From the NCBI RefSeq assembly GCF_902498915.1, contig NZ_CABVLQ010000001.1: a DNA stretch of 64,000 nt; one strand, written 5' to 3'. The notes under the pieces are model-generated. The model made no database searches. It worked only from the letters and a program-made list of their open reading frames with translations, and was not told the DNA's origin. Position 1 is the stretch's first letter, and every line of letters starts with the position of its first letter. Of this stretch, positions 7,536-17,571 are shown in pieces. The position numbers and the translations under genes are program-made. This DNA is from Escherichia ruysiae. GTDB taxonomy: Bacteria; Pseudomonadota; Gammaproteobacteria; Enterobacterales; Enterobacteriaceae.

Positions 7536-9596
7536 TCACTTCTTCATCTGCGACAAAATCGTCCGACACTGATTAGCCTCCCCTTCTGAAGGTGAGATCA
7601 GCGCCAGTAACGCCGCCGCAGGCGTCACCAACGTTGCCAGTGCCGCCGCAACAGCGCCACGGGCAATCAACGGCCCGGCCTTCACACCAGCCTGCGGATT
7701 CTTAAACGTCCCACGCACATACAGCGGCGAACGCAGCGTGATAATACGAATCCCTTTGCTCTCCGGATCAATAGTCAAATCCAGTTGCTCCGAAGCAAAA
7801 CTTGCCGTGCCGGTAACATTGATCAACGCATTCTCAGTATCGAAAGCAAAAATCTGCGGGCGTGCCACACCGTTAGCAATATCCACATTCGCCGCCGCGC
7901 AGTTCACCCGCACCTCATCATCACCGAAAATCGCACCGACAATGTAGTTTCCGACGTTCAGCCCAACAATCTCCATCAGGTTGCGGCTCACCAGCCCGTC
8001 ATTCATCAACAGTTTCAGGTTGCCGTTACTGTTGCCTAAAAGCGCCGCCACCGAGTTACCGCTACCGCGTAGTTCCGCGTCACCGTTCATTTCCCCCAGC
8101 GTCTTCTGCATCAGTTCCACATCGGGCATCAGTTCTTTCAGTTTCAGTCGACGAGCCTGAATATCTGCCCGCCCCTGCATCGGCTTTTTATCGCCTTCCA
8201 GATGAATATTCGCCGCAATGCTGCCGCCCGCCATGCCAAATTTCAGCGGTTGCAGGCGCAGGTCAGCATTTTTGAGGATAATATGAGTAGAAAGATCGCT
8301 AATCGGCAGGCTACTGCCATGCTCGATACGCCGCCCTTTGAAACGAACATCAGCATCCATCGCATCCCATTTATCGGTTTCGAAGCGGTCATAAGGCAGC
8401 ACTTTGCCCACAGGCTGAACGTTTTTCTCGCCCTTCTTCTGTTCAGAGCGTTTCGACTTTTCTACCCCTTCCCCGGAATCAACGCCAATCAATGGCCCCA
8501 AATCAGCCAGCCGCAACTGCCGTGACTCAACGTCACCTTCCAGTTTTGGTCGCGGCTTACCGGTGGTGTAGACCAGAGAACCGTGAATATCGCTATCGCC
8601 AATGCGCCCGTTAAAGCCGCGATAATCAAAGACCGACGATTTTTCAGTGTCGATTTTCGCTACCAGCCGACCATCCGTTTCAAACGGCGGGGTATCGGGC
8701 AGCAGAACGCCCGTCAGTTCATAGAGATCACCCAGCGAATCGCCGGAAAATTTAAGCCGTAAATCGACGCCGCCCATTTTCATTGGGTCATTCACGACGC
8801 CATCAAAAGCAACACGGGTATTACCGGAGCGAAAATCAGCCTGCACCGGAAAAGGTGTTCCTTCGCCACGCAGCGCCAGCATACCACCTATTTTTCCTGT
8901 ACCCGTGAGCGGTTCGCCGTTATAGCGCCCCTGCGCTTTCAGGCCAAAAACGTAATCGCCTACCTTCTCTTTATCTGATTTACCTTTCGATCCAGTAACT
9001 TCGCTGAACGGCAACGGCTTACCTAACGGATCGACAAAAATTTCCAGATCTGCTTTGCTTACTTTGTCATCAATAGCGATCCGCCCTTGATCGAACAGAA
9101 TATTATCCAGACGGAACGACCACGCCGACGGCTTTGCATTCGCGTCTTTGTTGTCATCGTTGGCGAGATTAAACGCCCAGTTATTGTTCTTTTCTGAGAG
9201 GCGAATCAGGCGCGCGTCGGGCTTTTCCAGCTTGATCCAGGGCAGCCAGACCGTTTTAGTCAGCAACGCCAGCGGAGCCAGCGTCGCTTCTACGCGCGGT
9301 AAATGTACCATCGTCACTTCGGGAATATCCGGCGGGTTGCCGAGAATGATGTCTTGTGCGTGTACATGAGGCCACGGCACCCAGCTACGCCAGCCGGTTT
9401 CCTGCTTTTGCCGTTCCCACACCACGCCCAGATCGCCACGGATGGCGAAGGGGCGATTCAGTTCCGCAGAGACTTTCTGGTTGATGGTCGGTTTGAGACG
9501 GTTCCAGTCAAACGTTGCAATCAAAATGATCGCCACGACGATCAACAACAAGAAAGCCCCTGAAATCGCAGCGGTTATTTTGCCTGCTTTGCTCAT
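7536..9596 (-). CDS. yhjG: AsmA-family protein YhjG
   Basis: I chose the ATG at 9596 (686 residues), preceded by GAGGAAG, over an upstream GTG at 9611. One N-terminal membrane segment (ITAAISGAFLLLIVVAIILI) anchors a large periplasmic domain. The AsmA-like organisation is an N-terminal domain with IKLEKPDARLIRLSEKN and a C-terminal region around residues 480-640 typical of AsmA_2. AsmA-like proteins are envelope proteins implicated in phospholipid transport to the outer membrane (established for TamB, YhdP and YdbH). A specific role for YhjG is not established. A basic, low-complexity linker near residue 390 separates the halves. Confidence 0.92.
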   Translation of the reverse strand: MSKAGKITAAISGAFLLLIVVAIILIATFDWNRLKPTINQKVSAELNRPFAIRGDLGVVWERQKQETGWRSWVPWPHVHAQDIILGNPPDIPEVTMVHLPRVEATLAPLALLTKTVWLPWIKLEKPDARLIRLSEKNNNWAFNLANDDNKDANAKPSAWSFRLDNILFDQGRIAIDDKVSKADLEIFVDPLGKPLPFSEVTGSKGKSDKEKVGDYVFGLKAQGRYNGEPLTGTGKIGGMLALRGEGTPFPVQADFRSGNTRVAFDGVVNDPMKMGGVDLRLKFSGDSLGDLYELTGVLLPDTPPFETDGRLVAKIDTEKSSVFDYRGFNGRIGDSDIHGSLVYTTGKPRPKLEGDVESRQLRLADLGPLIGVDSGEGVEKSKRSEQKKGEKNVQPVGKVLPYDRFETDKWDAMDADVRFKGRRIEHGSSLPISDLSTHIILKNADLRLQPLKFGMAGGSIAANIHLEGDKKPMQGRADIQARRLKLKELMPDVELMQKTLGEMNGDAELRGSGNSVAALLGNSNGNLKLLMNDGLVSRNLMEIVGLNVGNYIVGAIFGDDEVRVNCAAANVDIANGVARPQIFAFDTENALINVTGTASFASEQLDLTIDPESKGIRIITLRSPLYVRGTFKNPQAGVKAGPLIARGAVAAALATLVTPAAALLALISPSEGEANQCRTILSQMKK

Positions 9597-9665
9597 AGTT
9601 CGCTTCCTCACATTCTTCCTGTGCCAGTCCTAAAGATAGTCCAGCCAGGCAGAAAATGAGGCGGC

Positions 9666-10433
9666 TTACAGAGCCAACGCCACCGAGTCCAGCGTTTCGA
9701 TTGGTGCCGGACGTGAAAGAAACCAGCCTTGTGCGGCGAATGCGGGAGAATTTTGCACATCGCCCCACTCTTCCTCAGTCTCGATACCTTCGACGATCAC
9801 CCCACGGCAGTAGCGGTTCATCAAATGCAAAAGCTGGGAAAAGAGCGTGCGACCTTCGGGCGACTGGCGCAACATCACAAACAGTTCGCGAGCGATTTTG
9901 ATGTAGTCGTAACGCACTTCACTTAGCGCAGAGAAATTTGCCATCCCGGTGCCAAAATCATCCAGCCACAGTGGGCCAAATTCGCACATCGAGGCAAACG
10001 TTGAATCTTTCGGTAGACGGATGTGTTCCACCAGTTCGAAACGCAGCCAGGGAAGACGGTCAATCTGACGCAAAATTTCCGGCTGCTGACGTAGGGCAAG
10101 AAGCGTAGGTCCATCAATATTAACCGATGCCAGCAGGCCGTGCTCAACGAAGAACGCAGCTTTTTTCGCCAGTAAATCAATCTGTTCTTTCACCACATCC
10201 ATACGATGCCTGACGGTGATTTCGGCAAAATAACGATCTGGCGGCAGCCGTTGCGAGGGATTATCAGGATGCGTGACAATGGTTAAAAGCTCCACGGCCA
10301 TCAATCGTCCGGAAGTCTGGTAAATCGGCTGCCAGGTATAAACGCGCTCACACTGCAACCAAAAACGCCGTTCCTGCAAGCTCTCGATGCTTGTATCAGG
10401 GTTGCTTATTCGCTGGATAACCTGCCTTATCAT
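9666..10433 (-). CDS. pdeH: c-di-GMP phosphodiesterase PdeH (YhjH)
   Basis: The ATG at 10433 gives 255 residues, with AGGAC upstream. The protein is a stand-alone EAL domain without membrane segments. The EAL position reads VELLT, followed by the conserved DDFGTG loop 5 and VEGIETEEEW near the C-terminus, all consistent with an active enzyme hydrolysing c-di-GMP to pGpG. PdeH is known to be the main phosphodiesterase keeping c-di-GMP low in motile cells, which antagonises YcgR braking and curli or cellulose production. A perfect flagellar sigma-28 promoter lies upstream, placing it in class 3 of the flagellar cascade. Confidence 0.96.
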   Translation of the reverse strand: MIRQVIQRISNPDTSIESLQERRFWLQCERVYTWQPIYQTSGRLMAVELLTIVTHPDNPSQRLPPDRYFAEITVRHRMDVVKEQIDLLAKKAAFFVEHGLLASVNIDGPTLLALRQQPEILRQIDRLPWLRFELVEHIRLPKDSTFASMCEFGPLWLDDFGTGMANFSALSEVRYDYIKIARELFVMLRQSPEGRTLFSQLLHLMNRYCRGVIVEGIETEEEWGDVQNSPAFAAQGWFLSRPAPIETLDSVALAL

Positions 10434-10481
10434 CGAAGATGTCCTGTGTTTAAAAGTGATGCTGCCCGGACTCGACAAATA

Positions 10482-10508
10482 TTATCGGCGCGCCACGGCA
10501 GAACTTTA
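10482..10508 (-). promoter_or_regulatory. Sigma-28 (FliA) promoter of pdeH
   Basis: Read on the minus strand this is TAAA-N15-GCCGATAA, a perfect FliA consensus with optimal spacing. The -10 box lies about 49 bp upstream of the pdeH start codon. This agrees with the known flagellar control of yhjH. Confidence 0.93.
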
Positions 10509-10664
10509 CCGCCAGAGAGAAGTTAATTTGCCCACACAACGACGGAATCTTCCAGGAATACGTTCTGGCTCAAAAAAATAATGGAACAGCGTTTTAATAT
10601 AGTTGACCAGCAAACCACCACAGCGCAAACTAACGCTAATTTTTTACAGATCAGGTTCACGACT

Positions 10665-11594
10665 ATGTCCAAAAAGATTGCCGTGATTGGCGAATGCATG
10701 ATTGAGCTTTCCGAGAAAGGCGCAGACGTTAAGCGCGGTTTCGGCGGCGATACCCTGAATACTTCCGTCTACATCGCTCGTCAGGTCGATCCTGCGGCAT
10801 TAACCGTTCACTACGTAACGGCGCTGGGGACAGACAGTTTTAGTCAGCAGATGCTGGACGCCTGGCACGGCGAGAACGTCGATACTTCCCTGACCCAACG
10901 GATGGAAAACCGCCTGCCGGGTCTTTACTACATTGAAACCGATAGCACTGGCGAACGCACTTTCTACTACTGGCGTAACGAAGCCGCAGCTAAATTCTGG
11001 CTGGAGAGCGAGCAGTCAGCAGCAATTTGTGAAGAGCTGGCGAATTTCGATTACCTTTACCTTAGCGGGATTAGCCTGGCGATCTTAAGTCCGACCAGCC
11101 GCGAGAAGCTGCTTTCTCTGCTGCGCGAATGCCGTGCCAACGGCGGGAAGGTCATTTTCGACAATAACTACCGTCCGCGCCTGTGGGCGAGCAAAGAAGA
11201 GACGCAGCAGGTGTACCAGCAAATGCTGGAATGCACAGATATCGCCTTCCTGACGCTGGACGATGAAGACGCGCTGTGGGGTCAACAGCCGGTGGAAGAC
11301 GTCATTGCGCGTACCCATAACGCAGGCGTGAAAGAAGTGGTGGTAAAACGCGGGGCGGATTCTTGCCTGGTGTCCATTGCTGGCGAAGGGTTAGTTGATG
11401 TTCCTGCGGTGAAACTGCCGAAAGAAAAAGTGATCGACACCACCGCTGCGGGTGACTCTTTCAGCGCCGGTTATCTGGCGGTACGCCTGACCGGGGGAAG
11501 TGCAGAAGAAGCAGCGAAACGTGGACATTTGACTGCAAGTACGGTTATCCAGTATCGCGGCGCGATTATCCCGCGTGAGGCGATGCCAGCGTAA
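10665..11594 (+). CDS. kdgK: 2-dehydro-3-deoxygluconokinase KdgK
   Basis: The ATG at 10665 gives 309 residues. An in-frame upstream ATG at 10581 would add a 28-residue tail with no family support. KdgK is a PfkB/ribokinase-family enzyme that phosphorylates KDG to KDPG in hexuronate breakdown ahead of Entner-Doudoroff aldolase cleavage. PfkB signature 2 is clear near the C-terminus (DTTAAGDSFSAGY, with the catalytic Asp in GAGD-like AAGD). An N-terminal GGDTLNTSVYIAR motif contacts the sugar. The gene stands alone, divergent from pdeH and convergent with an interrupted gene that overlaps its last 29 bp. Confidence 0.96.
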   Translation: MSKKIAVIGECMIELSEKGADVKRGFGGDTLNTSVYIARQVDPAALTVHYVTALGTDSFSQQMLDAWHGENVDTSLTQRMENRLPGLYYIETDSTGERTFYYWRNEAAAKFWLESEQSAAICEELANFDYLYLSGISLAILSPTSREKLLSLLRECRANGGKVIFDNNYRPRLWASKEETQQVYQQMLECTDIAFLTLDDEDALWGQQPVEDVIARTHNAGVKEVVVKRGADSCLVSIAGEGLVDVPAVKLPKEKVIDTTAAGDSFSAGYLAVRLTGGSAEEAAKRGHLTASTVIQYRGAIIPREAMPA

Positions 11595-12147
11595 TGGTTT
11601 TTGGCGGAGAACGGGTAGATATTCGTTCTCCGTTAATCTTCTTGCAGGGATGAACCGAGCGGGGCTGATGATTTGAAATAAACTGCTGACGCATATCATT
11701 CAAACTGCGCGTAAATTTAAGCGGTTTCTCACCTTTAATTTCGACCGTGACGAAGACATTCCCATTAGTGTTAAATAAGTCAAAATAATAATCATGTTGA
11801 TGACGATGATTAGTTTTAAATTGACGAAATGATAAATAGCAGCGGTCATCATAGGTAATTAAAAAATCATTTTCGCCGTACTCGTTTATCATCCTGTTTT
11901 TCAGGTTACCGTCGAAGAGAACTGTATACTTCGCTCTGTCAGCAAATAATTCGGCATCCGTTTCTCGGTTGATCGTATTGACACTGATACCGAATTCTAT
12001 TTTTACCTTGTCTTTATCGATATTATTTCTTGTACTGACATAAATATTATTCGCATCCCAAAGTAAAAGAAAATTTTTGTTGCAGGAATAGAGAGCTGTT
12101 CAACAGAGAATCATAATCGGCAAGAACAGTGTGACTTTGTAGCGCAT
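11566..12147 (-). pseudogene. Small lipoprotein-like gene interrupted by an in-frame TGA
   Basis: An ATG at 12147 with a good ribosome-binding site (AAAGGA, 7 nt upstream) opens a frame that reads MRYKVTLFLPIMILC, then TGA at 12102-12100, then TALYSCNKNFLLLWDA and onward without further stops to 11566. Together this is 193 codons including the TGA. The N-terminus would be a lipoprotein signal with a lipobox-like LYSC (Cys22) if the TGA were a sense codon; TGG (Trp) is one base away. The mature part is charged and rich in Asn and Asp with no domain I recognise. The only internal ATG is at 11892, leaving 108 residues without a signal. Most likely a recent nonsense mutation in a secreted hypothetical protein. 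Its 3' end overlaps kdgK by 29 bp. Confidence 0.6.
11606..11631. terminator. Possible hairpin after kdgK
   Basis: An 8-bp inverted repeat (GGAGAACG and CGTTCTCC, 10-nt loop) lies 12 bp after the kdgK stop. The downstream T-tract is poor, so termination is only possible. Confidence 0.4.
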
Positions 12148-12316
12148 TTATATTCCTTTAGCACGTTACGTTCACAAAGTGTGGTTACTTCCTTTTACAT
12201 AAACCACAGCAGTCAGTAATTATCCGCACGCTACCGCCGTGCCTGGAAAAATATCTGCGGGTATATTCACTACCGTTAATCCCGGCAGCGCAGAAGAAAC
12301 GCTGCCGGATTATTTA

Positions 12317-13813
12317 TTACTGCGCGGGTGGAATATCCGTCACTTCAGGATGCACATCATCCGTGGCGACAGACGTCGCCGCAGCCGTAGTCGATGGCGC
12401 CATGATTTGATCCCAGGCAGCCTGCAACGATTTCATGTTAAATTCCGGCTCGCCTTTCGGCTGCAGCAGAATTAACGCCATGTCGTTCGACAACTGCTGA
12501 CGCAGATCCTGATTTAACATCTCTACCGTCAGGCTGTTAAGGAAATCCTGACGCAGTTTCTGATATTGCTCCGGTGCAATATCGACAACCTGATTTTGCA
12601 GTGAACGCATCCGCTGCCCCATCAGAATATCGGTATCAGCTCGTGCATAGGCGGCAAACAGTTTCTGCAGCTCCAGTTTCTTTTGCGCGACCAGGGCGTT
12701 GAACTCTTCTTCCGGCAGACCTTTATCGCGGACTTTCGCCAGTTCACGCGCCACCAGATTAAGGTTGCTGTTCAGCTTGTCGTTTGGTGACTCGATGTTG
12801 ATGGCACATTGCGCACGCAGATACAGCACTCGGCAATCAAATCCAAGGCCGATGTCTTTGCTGTTATTGGCGCTTAATGCTTGCTGAACATGCCAGAACA
12901 GCGCCTCACGAGCCAGGTCCGCGCGCCAGTAGCGCAGCAGTGCGGCTGACTCACGAATCGGCTGCCACGGCGTGTCCCACATGATAGATAACCGATCCTG
13001 GCGCACCGCGTCGGTCATAATGCTCACCGCTTCCGCACGCAGCGGAGAAAGCGTCGGCACCGGAGCCGGTGTTTCACGTTTGCCTTTCAGTTCGCCAAAC
13101 GTTTTGTTGATTTGGTCGACAACCGAGCGCGCATCAACGTTCCCCACCACCAGCAGCGTCATTGCATCTGGGGTGTACCATTTCTGGTAGAAATCTTTAA
13201 TCTTTTCCGCTTCAACGGGCTTTTTCAGCGGATCGGCAGGATCGTGACCTAACAAAGTTGATCCTTTCAGACGATAGCGCCACCAGCCTTCTTTAGTGTC
13301 GGCAGGCCAGGTTGCCACCATATCCTGGCTTTGCAGCGCATGGTTAACCGTTTCTGGTGTGATGGTCAGCTTGCCGGTCGCATTCGCCAGATAAGAGAGC
13401 GCCTCTTTCAGCAGATCGTTACGATTATTTGGCAAACTCAGATTAAACAGCGTGGTGTCGTAAGAGACGATCACCGGCGGCATCGGGCGCTTAGGGTCGA
13501 TCCCCTGCTGCCACAATGAACGTGCCTGTGCCGCTTCCAGACCACCGCTTTGCGTCAGCGCAATACGAGGAATGGCATGACTGTAACCGCTCTGTTGTGT
13601 ACTTTCGGCGAGCGAACCGGTATTAACCAGCAGGCGAATTTCAACACGATCGCTGGGACGCTGGGGCGTGGTCAGCACTTGCCACTGTAAACCGTTGGCG
13701 AGCGTCCCCTGTTGCCATGCTGGATCAGGCTGGAGCGCATCTGCCTGCACATAGCCAGCAGTGGCCATCACCAGCAAACCGCCCGCTAAAAGTCGAATTT
13801 TTGTGCCCTGCAT
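12317..13813 (-). CDS. yhjJ: M16-family peptidase-like periplasmic protein YhjJ
   Basis: The product has 498 residues with a signal peptide (cleavage likely after GYVQA, about residue 24). Two M16 (pitrilysin/insulinase) half-domains follow: a peptidase_M16 N-terminal region and, from about residue 180, the M16_C region (VEAEKIKDFYQKWYTPDAMTLLVVGNVD). The zinc-binding HxxEH motif expected near residues 80-90 is absent; the aligned segment reads GYSHAIPRIAL. This suggests a non-catalytic or binding homologue. The ATG is preceded by AGGGG. It is a single gene upstream of no obvious partner, and its function is unknown. Confidence 0.9.
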   Translation of the reverse strand: MQGTKIRLLAGGLLVMATAGYVQADALQPDPAWQQGTLANGLQWQVLTTPQRPSDRVEIRLLVNTGSLAESTQQSGYSHAIPRIALTQSGGLEAAQARSLWQQGIDPKRPMPPVIVSYDTTLFNLSLPNNRNDLLKEALSYLANATGKLTITPETVNHALQSQDMVATWPADTKEGWWRYRLKGSTLLGHDPADPLKKPVEAEKIKDFYQKWYTPDAMTLLVVGNVDARSVVDQINKTFGELKGKRETPAPVPTLSPLRAEAVSIMTDAVRQDRLSIMWDTPWQPIRESAALLRYWRADLAREALFWHVQQALSANNSKDIGLGFDCRVLYLRAQCAINIESPNDKLNSNLNLVARELAKVRDKGLPEEEFNALVAQKKLELQKLFAAYARADTDILMGQRMRSLQNQVVDIAPEQYQKLRQDFLNSLTVEMLNQDLRQQLSNDMALILLQPKGEPEFNMKSLQAAWDQIMAPSTTAAATSVATDDVHPEVTDIPPAQ

Positions 13814-13937
13814 GTGAACCCCTGATCAACTATCCTGGTAATAAAAGACTGCCCGCTATCGGTCAGCCTAAATGACGTTAAAAACACTTCGTGTTAGACC
13901 GCAAGAACATAAAAATGTCACGGAGGAAGTGAAATAA

Positions 13938-13967
13938 ACCCGAACTCACCCAGGTGGTAAGTTCGGG
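13938..13967. other. Imperfect inverted repeat downstream of dctA
   Basis: CCCGAACTCACC and GGTAAGTTCGGG form an imperfect hairpin between dctA and yhjJ. It could add to termination of dctA or form part of the yhjJ leader. No function can be read from it alone. Confidence 0.4.
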
Positions 13968-13992
13968 CACAGGGGGCAATTATGCTCAAACA

Positions 13993-14018
13993 CCCGCACT
14001 CGGGGAAGGGAGTGCGGG
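13993..14018 (-). terminator. Terminator hairpin of dctA
   Basis: A perfect 9-bp stem (CCCGCACTC and GAGTGCGGG, 8-nt loop) lies 15 bp after the dctA stop. On the minus strand it is followed by TGTTTGAG, which is a moderate U-tract. Confidence 0.75.
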
Positions 14019-14032
14019 CATAAGTGGTGAGA

Positions 14033-15355
<1,323 letters not shown>

Positions 15356-15501
15356 TTATGGAGTACCTGCGGCCTTAAAATAACACCCAGACAACATCAC
15401 AGAAATGTACCTGGATCATAATTGAAACAAAAAGGTTAAAAAGTTTGAACTGGCTCGCACAAACCAGCACTTTTTAAAGTTTTGTAATCAGTTTGGGGTA
15501 G

Positions 15502-17490
15502 CTACTTTTCTTCCAGGTAACTCTCTTCGAAGATTTCAATAGGGAGTGGGCGAGCAAAAAGGAAGCCCTGGGCAATACCAACACCTGCTTTTGCCAGCCA
15601 GTCGCGTTGCGCTTCCGTTTCTACGCCTTCAGCAATCATTTGCAGATTCAGGCTTTGTGCCAGCATGATAATTGCAGCAATCATGCTGCTATCTTCCGGT
15701 AAGCCCTCAACAAACATTTTGTCGATTTTCAGCACGTCTATTGGCAACGATTTCATATGCTGCAACTGACGCAGCCCTGCGTAACCCATGCCGAAATCAT
15801 CCAGCGCCACCTGTACGCCGGCGTTGCGCAGCGGACGAAGGATCGCCACCGCCGCGTGAGGGTCATCAATGCGTCGGCTTTCCGTGACCTCCAGGATCAA
15901 CGTTCCAGGCTGAATACGATAACGAGTTAATAACCCCAGCATATCCGGCACCATATTTGGGTGCATCAACTGTAGCGCCGAGAGATTCACCGATAATGGC
16001 AACATAATGCCGCGCTCTTGCCAGGCAGCAAGCAGTCGACAGGATTCCTCCAGCACCCAATGACCGACGGTAACCATCAGCCCACAGGACTCAATACGAT
16101 CGATTAAGCCATCCGGCAGTTCCCAGGTGCCATCCGCTTGCTGGATGCGCAGCAACGCTTCCGCGCTGACGAGTTTGCCGCTGGTCATCTCCACCTGTGG
16201 CTGTAGCCAAATAGCAAACTTATGATTTTCCAGTGCATTAAGGATATCGCTCTCTTCCGTCAACCGTTGTTGAGCTTCTTCCATCTGCTGTGGATCATAG
16301 AACTGAATCTGATTCTTCCCTTTATGACGGGCGGTAAATGCCGCCGAAATAGCACGACCATAAAGTTGTTCGGCAGTGAGATCGCCATAGAACATCGCCA
16401 CACCGATGCTACAGTGCGGACGTAGCTGAATACGTTCAATCGGCAAGCGTTCACTCATGATAGTGAGCACTTGCTGACCTAATGTGATAGCGTGCCACGG
16501 TTCCTGTACACCATTAGCGATCACAGCGAAGTCATAGCCACTGACCTGTGCGAGGATCATGCGTGGCGACAGCACCGATTTGATTTTCTCCACCAGCGTC
16601 AGTAGCAGGATTTCCCGCTGCGCCTCTTTCAGCACGCCAGCAGTATCACGTAACGTTTCACAAGTGATGATCATCAGTGCGGTGGTTTGTTTACGTGCGA
16701 CCACCTGTTCCAGCATCTCCATCAGCAAGGCTTTGTTTGGCAAATCCGACACCGGGAAACGCATCGCGTTTTCGCACTGTTCTTCATAATGGCGCTGCAA
16801 CAATTGCTGATTGAGGTTGTAACTACGCACCAGCATACCGATTTCGTCGTCCTGGTGCAGACGCGGCAAGGCCAGTTGATGACCGACAATCTCTTGCGGT
16901 GGAATGGCGTTTAGCTCGCGAGCGATATTGCGTAAAGGATGTAATATCAGTCGATTAATGCACCAGCTAATCGCCACCGTCAGGATCAGCGACAAAAGTA
17001 AGTAAATGGTCACTAACGTAGAGACAGTGCTCATCACGAACTTGTACATGCGGAAGGAATCCGCCTGTAACACCAGATAGGCAATCGGCTGCGGGGTAGC
17101 AGGACGTTCCAGCGAGTAGACGCCCAGCGAGATTTGTACCGGTAACTCAAACAGTCGGGTGAACGTCACCGGCACCGGGCGCTCTGGAATAAAACTTTTA
17201 CGCAGTGCCTGGAACTGATTAGGCAGCACCACGTCGGCGCGACTGACCACGCCCGCTGGTTTTATGCTGGCAAGAATAGCTTCCGCCTGGGGAATATCAC
17301 CTTTTAAAATGGCGGAAGATAAGGGTTCGCGGACAGAGCGAGCAATGCTTTCCAGTTGCGTAGCCGTGTTATAGCGATTCTGCTGTACCAGGTGGAACAG
17401 CAAAACAGTGCAAAAAATAAAAACAAACACCATGACAACGGCCGCCACCATTGCCATCTGCTTAATTGTTAACGAGCGACTAACGCGCAA
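15502..17490 (-). CDS. pdeK: Membrane c-di-GMP phosphodiesterase PdeK (YhjK, HmsP-like)
   Basis: The chosen start is TTG at 17490 (662 residues), preceded by a strong GGGGAGA; an ATG at codon 14 would give 649. Layout: TM1 (about 12-34), a periplasmic sensor to about 145, TM2 (about 150-170), HAMP (about 172-225), degenerate GGDEF (about 240-390), EAL (about 405-650). The GGDEF signature position reads SGYDFA, so cyclase activity is not expected. The EAL domain keeps AEALLR, DDFGMGYAG and AEGVETEAQ, so phosphodiesterase activity is plausible. It lies directly downstream of bcsC (82 bp), next to the c-di-GMP-activated cellulose synthase. Confidence 0.93.
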   Translation of the reverse strand: MRVSRSLTIKQMAMVAAVVMVFVFIFCTVLLFHLVQQNRYNTATQLESIARSVREPLSSAILKGDIPQAEAILASIKPAGVVSRADVVLPNQFQALRKSFIPERPVPVTFTRLFELPVQISLGVYSLERPATPQPIAYLVLQADSFRMYKFVMSTVSTLVTIYLLLSLILTVAISWCINRLILHPLRNIARELNAIPPQEIVGHQLALPRLHQDDEIGMLVRSYNLNQQLLQRHYEEQCENAMRFPVSDLPNKALLMEMLEQVVARKQTTALMIITCETLRDTAGVLKEAQREILLLTLVEKIKSVLSPRMILAQVSGYDFAVIANGVQEPWHAITLGQQVLTIMSERLPIERIQLRPHCSIGVAMFYGDLTAEQLYGRAISAAFTARHKGKNQIQFYDPQQMEEAQQRLTEESDILNALENHKFAIWLQPQVEMTSGKLVSAEALLRIQQADGTWELPDGLIDRIESCGLMVTVGHWVLEESCRLLAAWQERGIMLPLSVNLSALQLMHPNMVPDMLGLLTRYRIQPGTLILEVTESRRIDDPHAAVAILRPLRNAGVQVALDDFGMGYAGLRQLQHMKSLPIDVLKIDKMFVEGLPEDSSMIAAIIMLAQSLNLQMIAEGVETEAQRDWLAKAGVGIAQGFLFARPLPIEIFEESYLEEK

Positions 17491-17571
17491 ATTGTCTCCC
17501 CCCGGAAATCCCAGATTGCCGCCCGAGTATACCCGATCGCAGCGGCATTAAGAGAGGCGCTATCTGAAAAC

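Noticed and set aside
12100..12102. Selenocysteine insertion at the TGA of the interrupted lipoprotein-like gene
   Set aside because: The TGA lies within a signal peptide, no convincing SECIS hairpin was seen just downstream, and the protein has no redox family features; a nonsense mutation is simpler.
15362..15430. CRP site upstream of dctA
   Set aside because: Only one half (TGTGATG) looks convincing on the minus strand; the second half does not match, so it is not listed.
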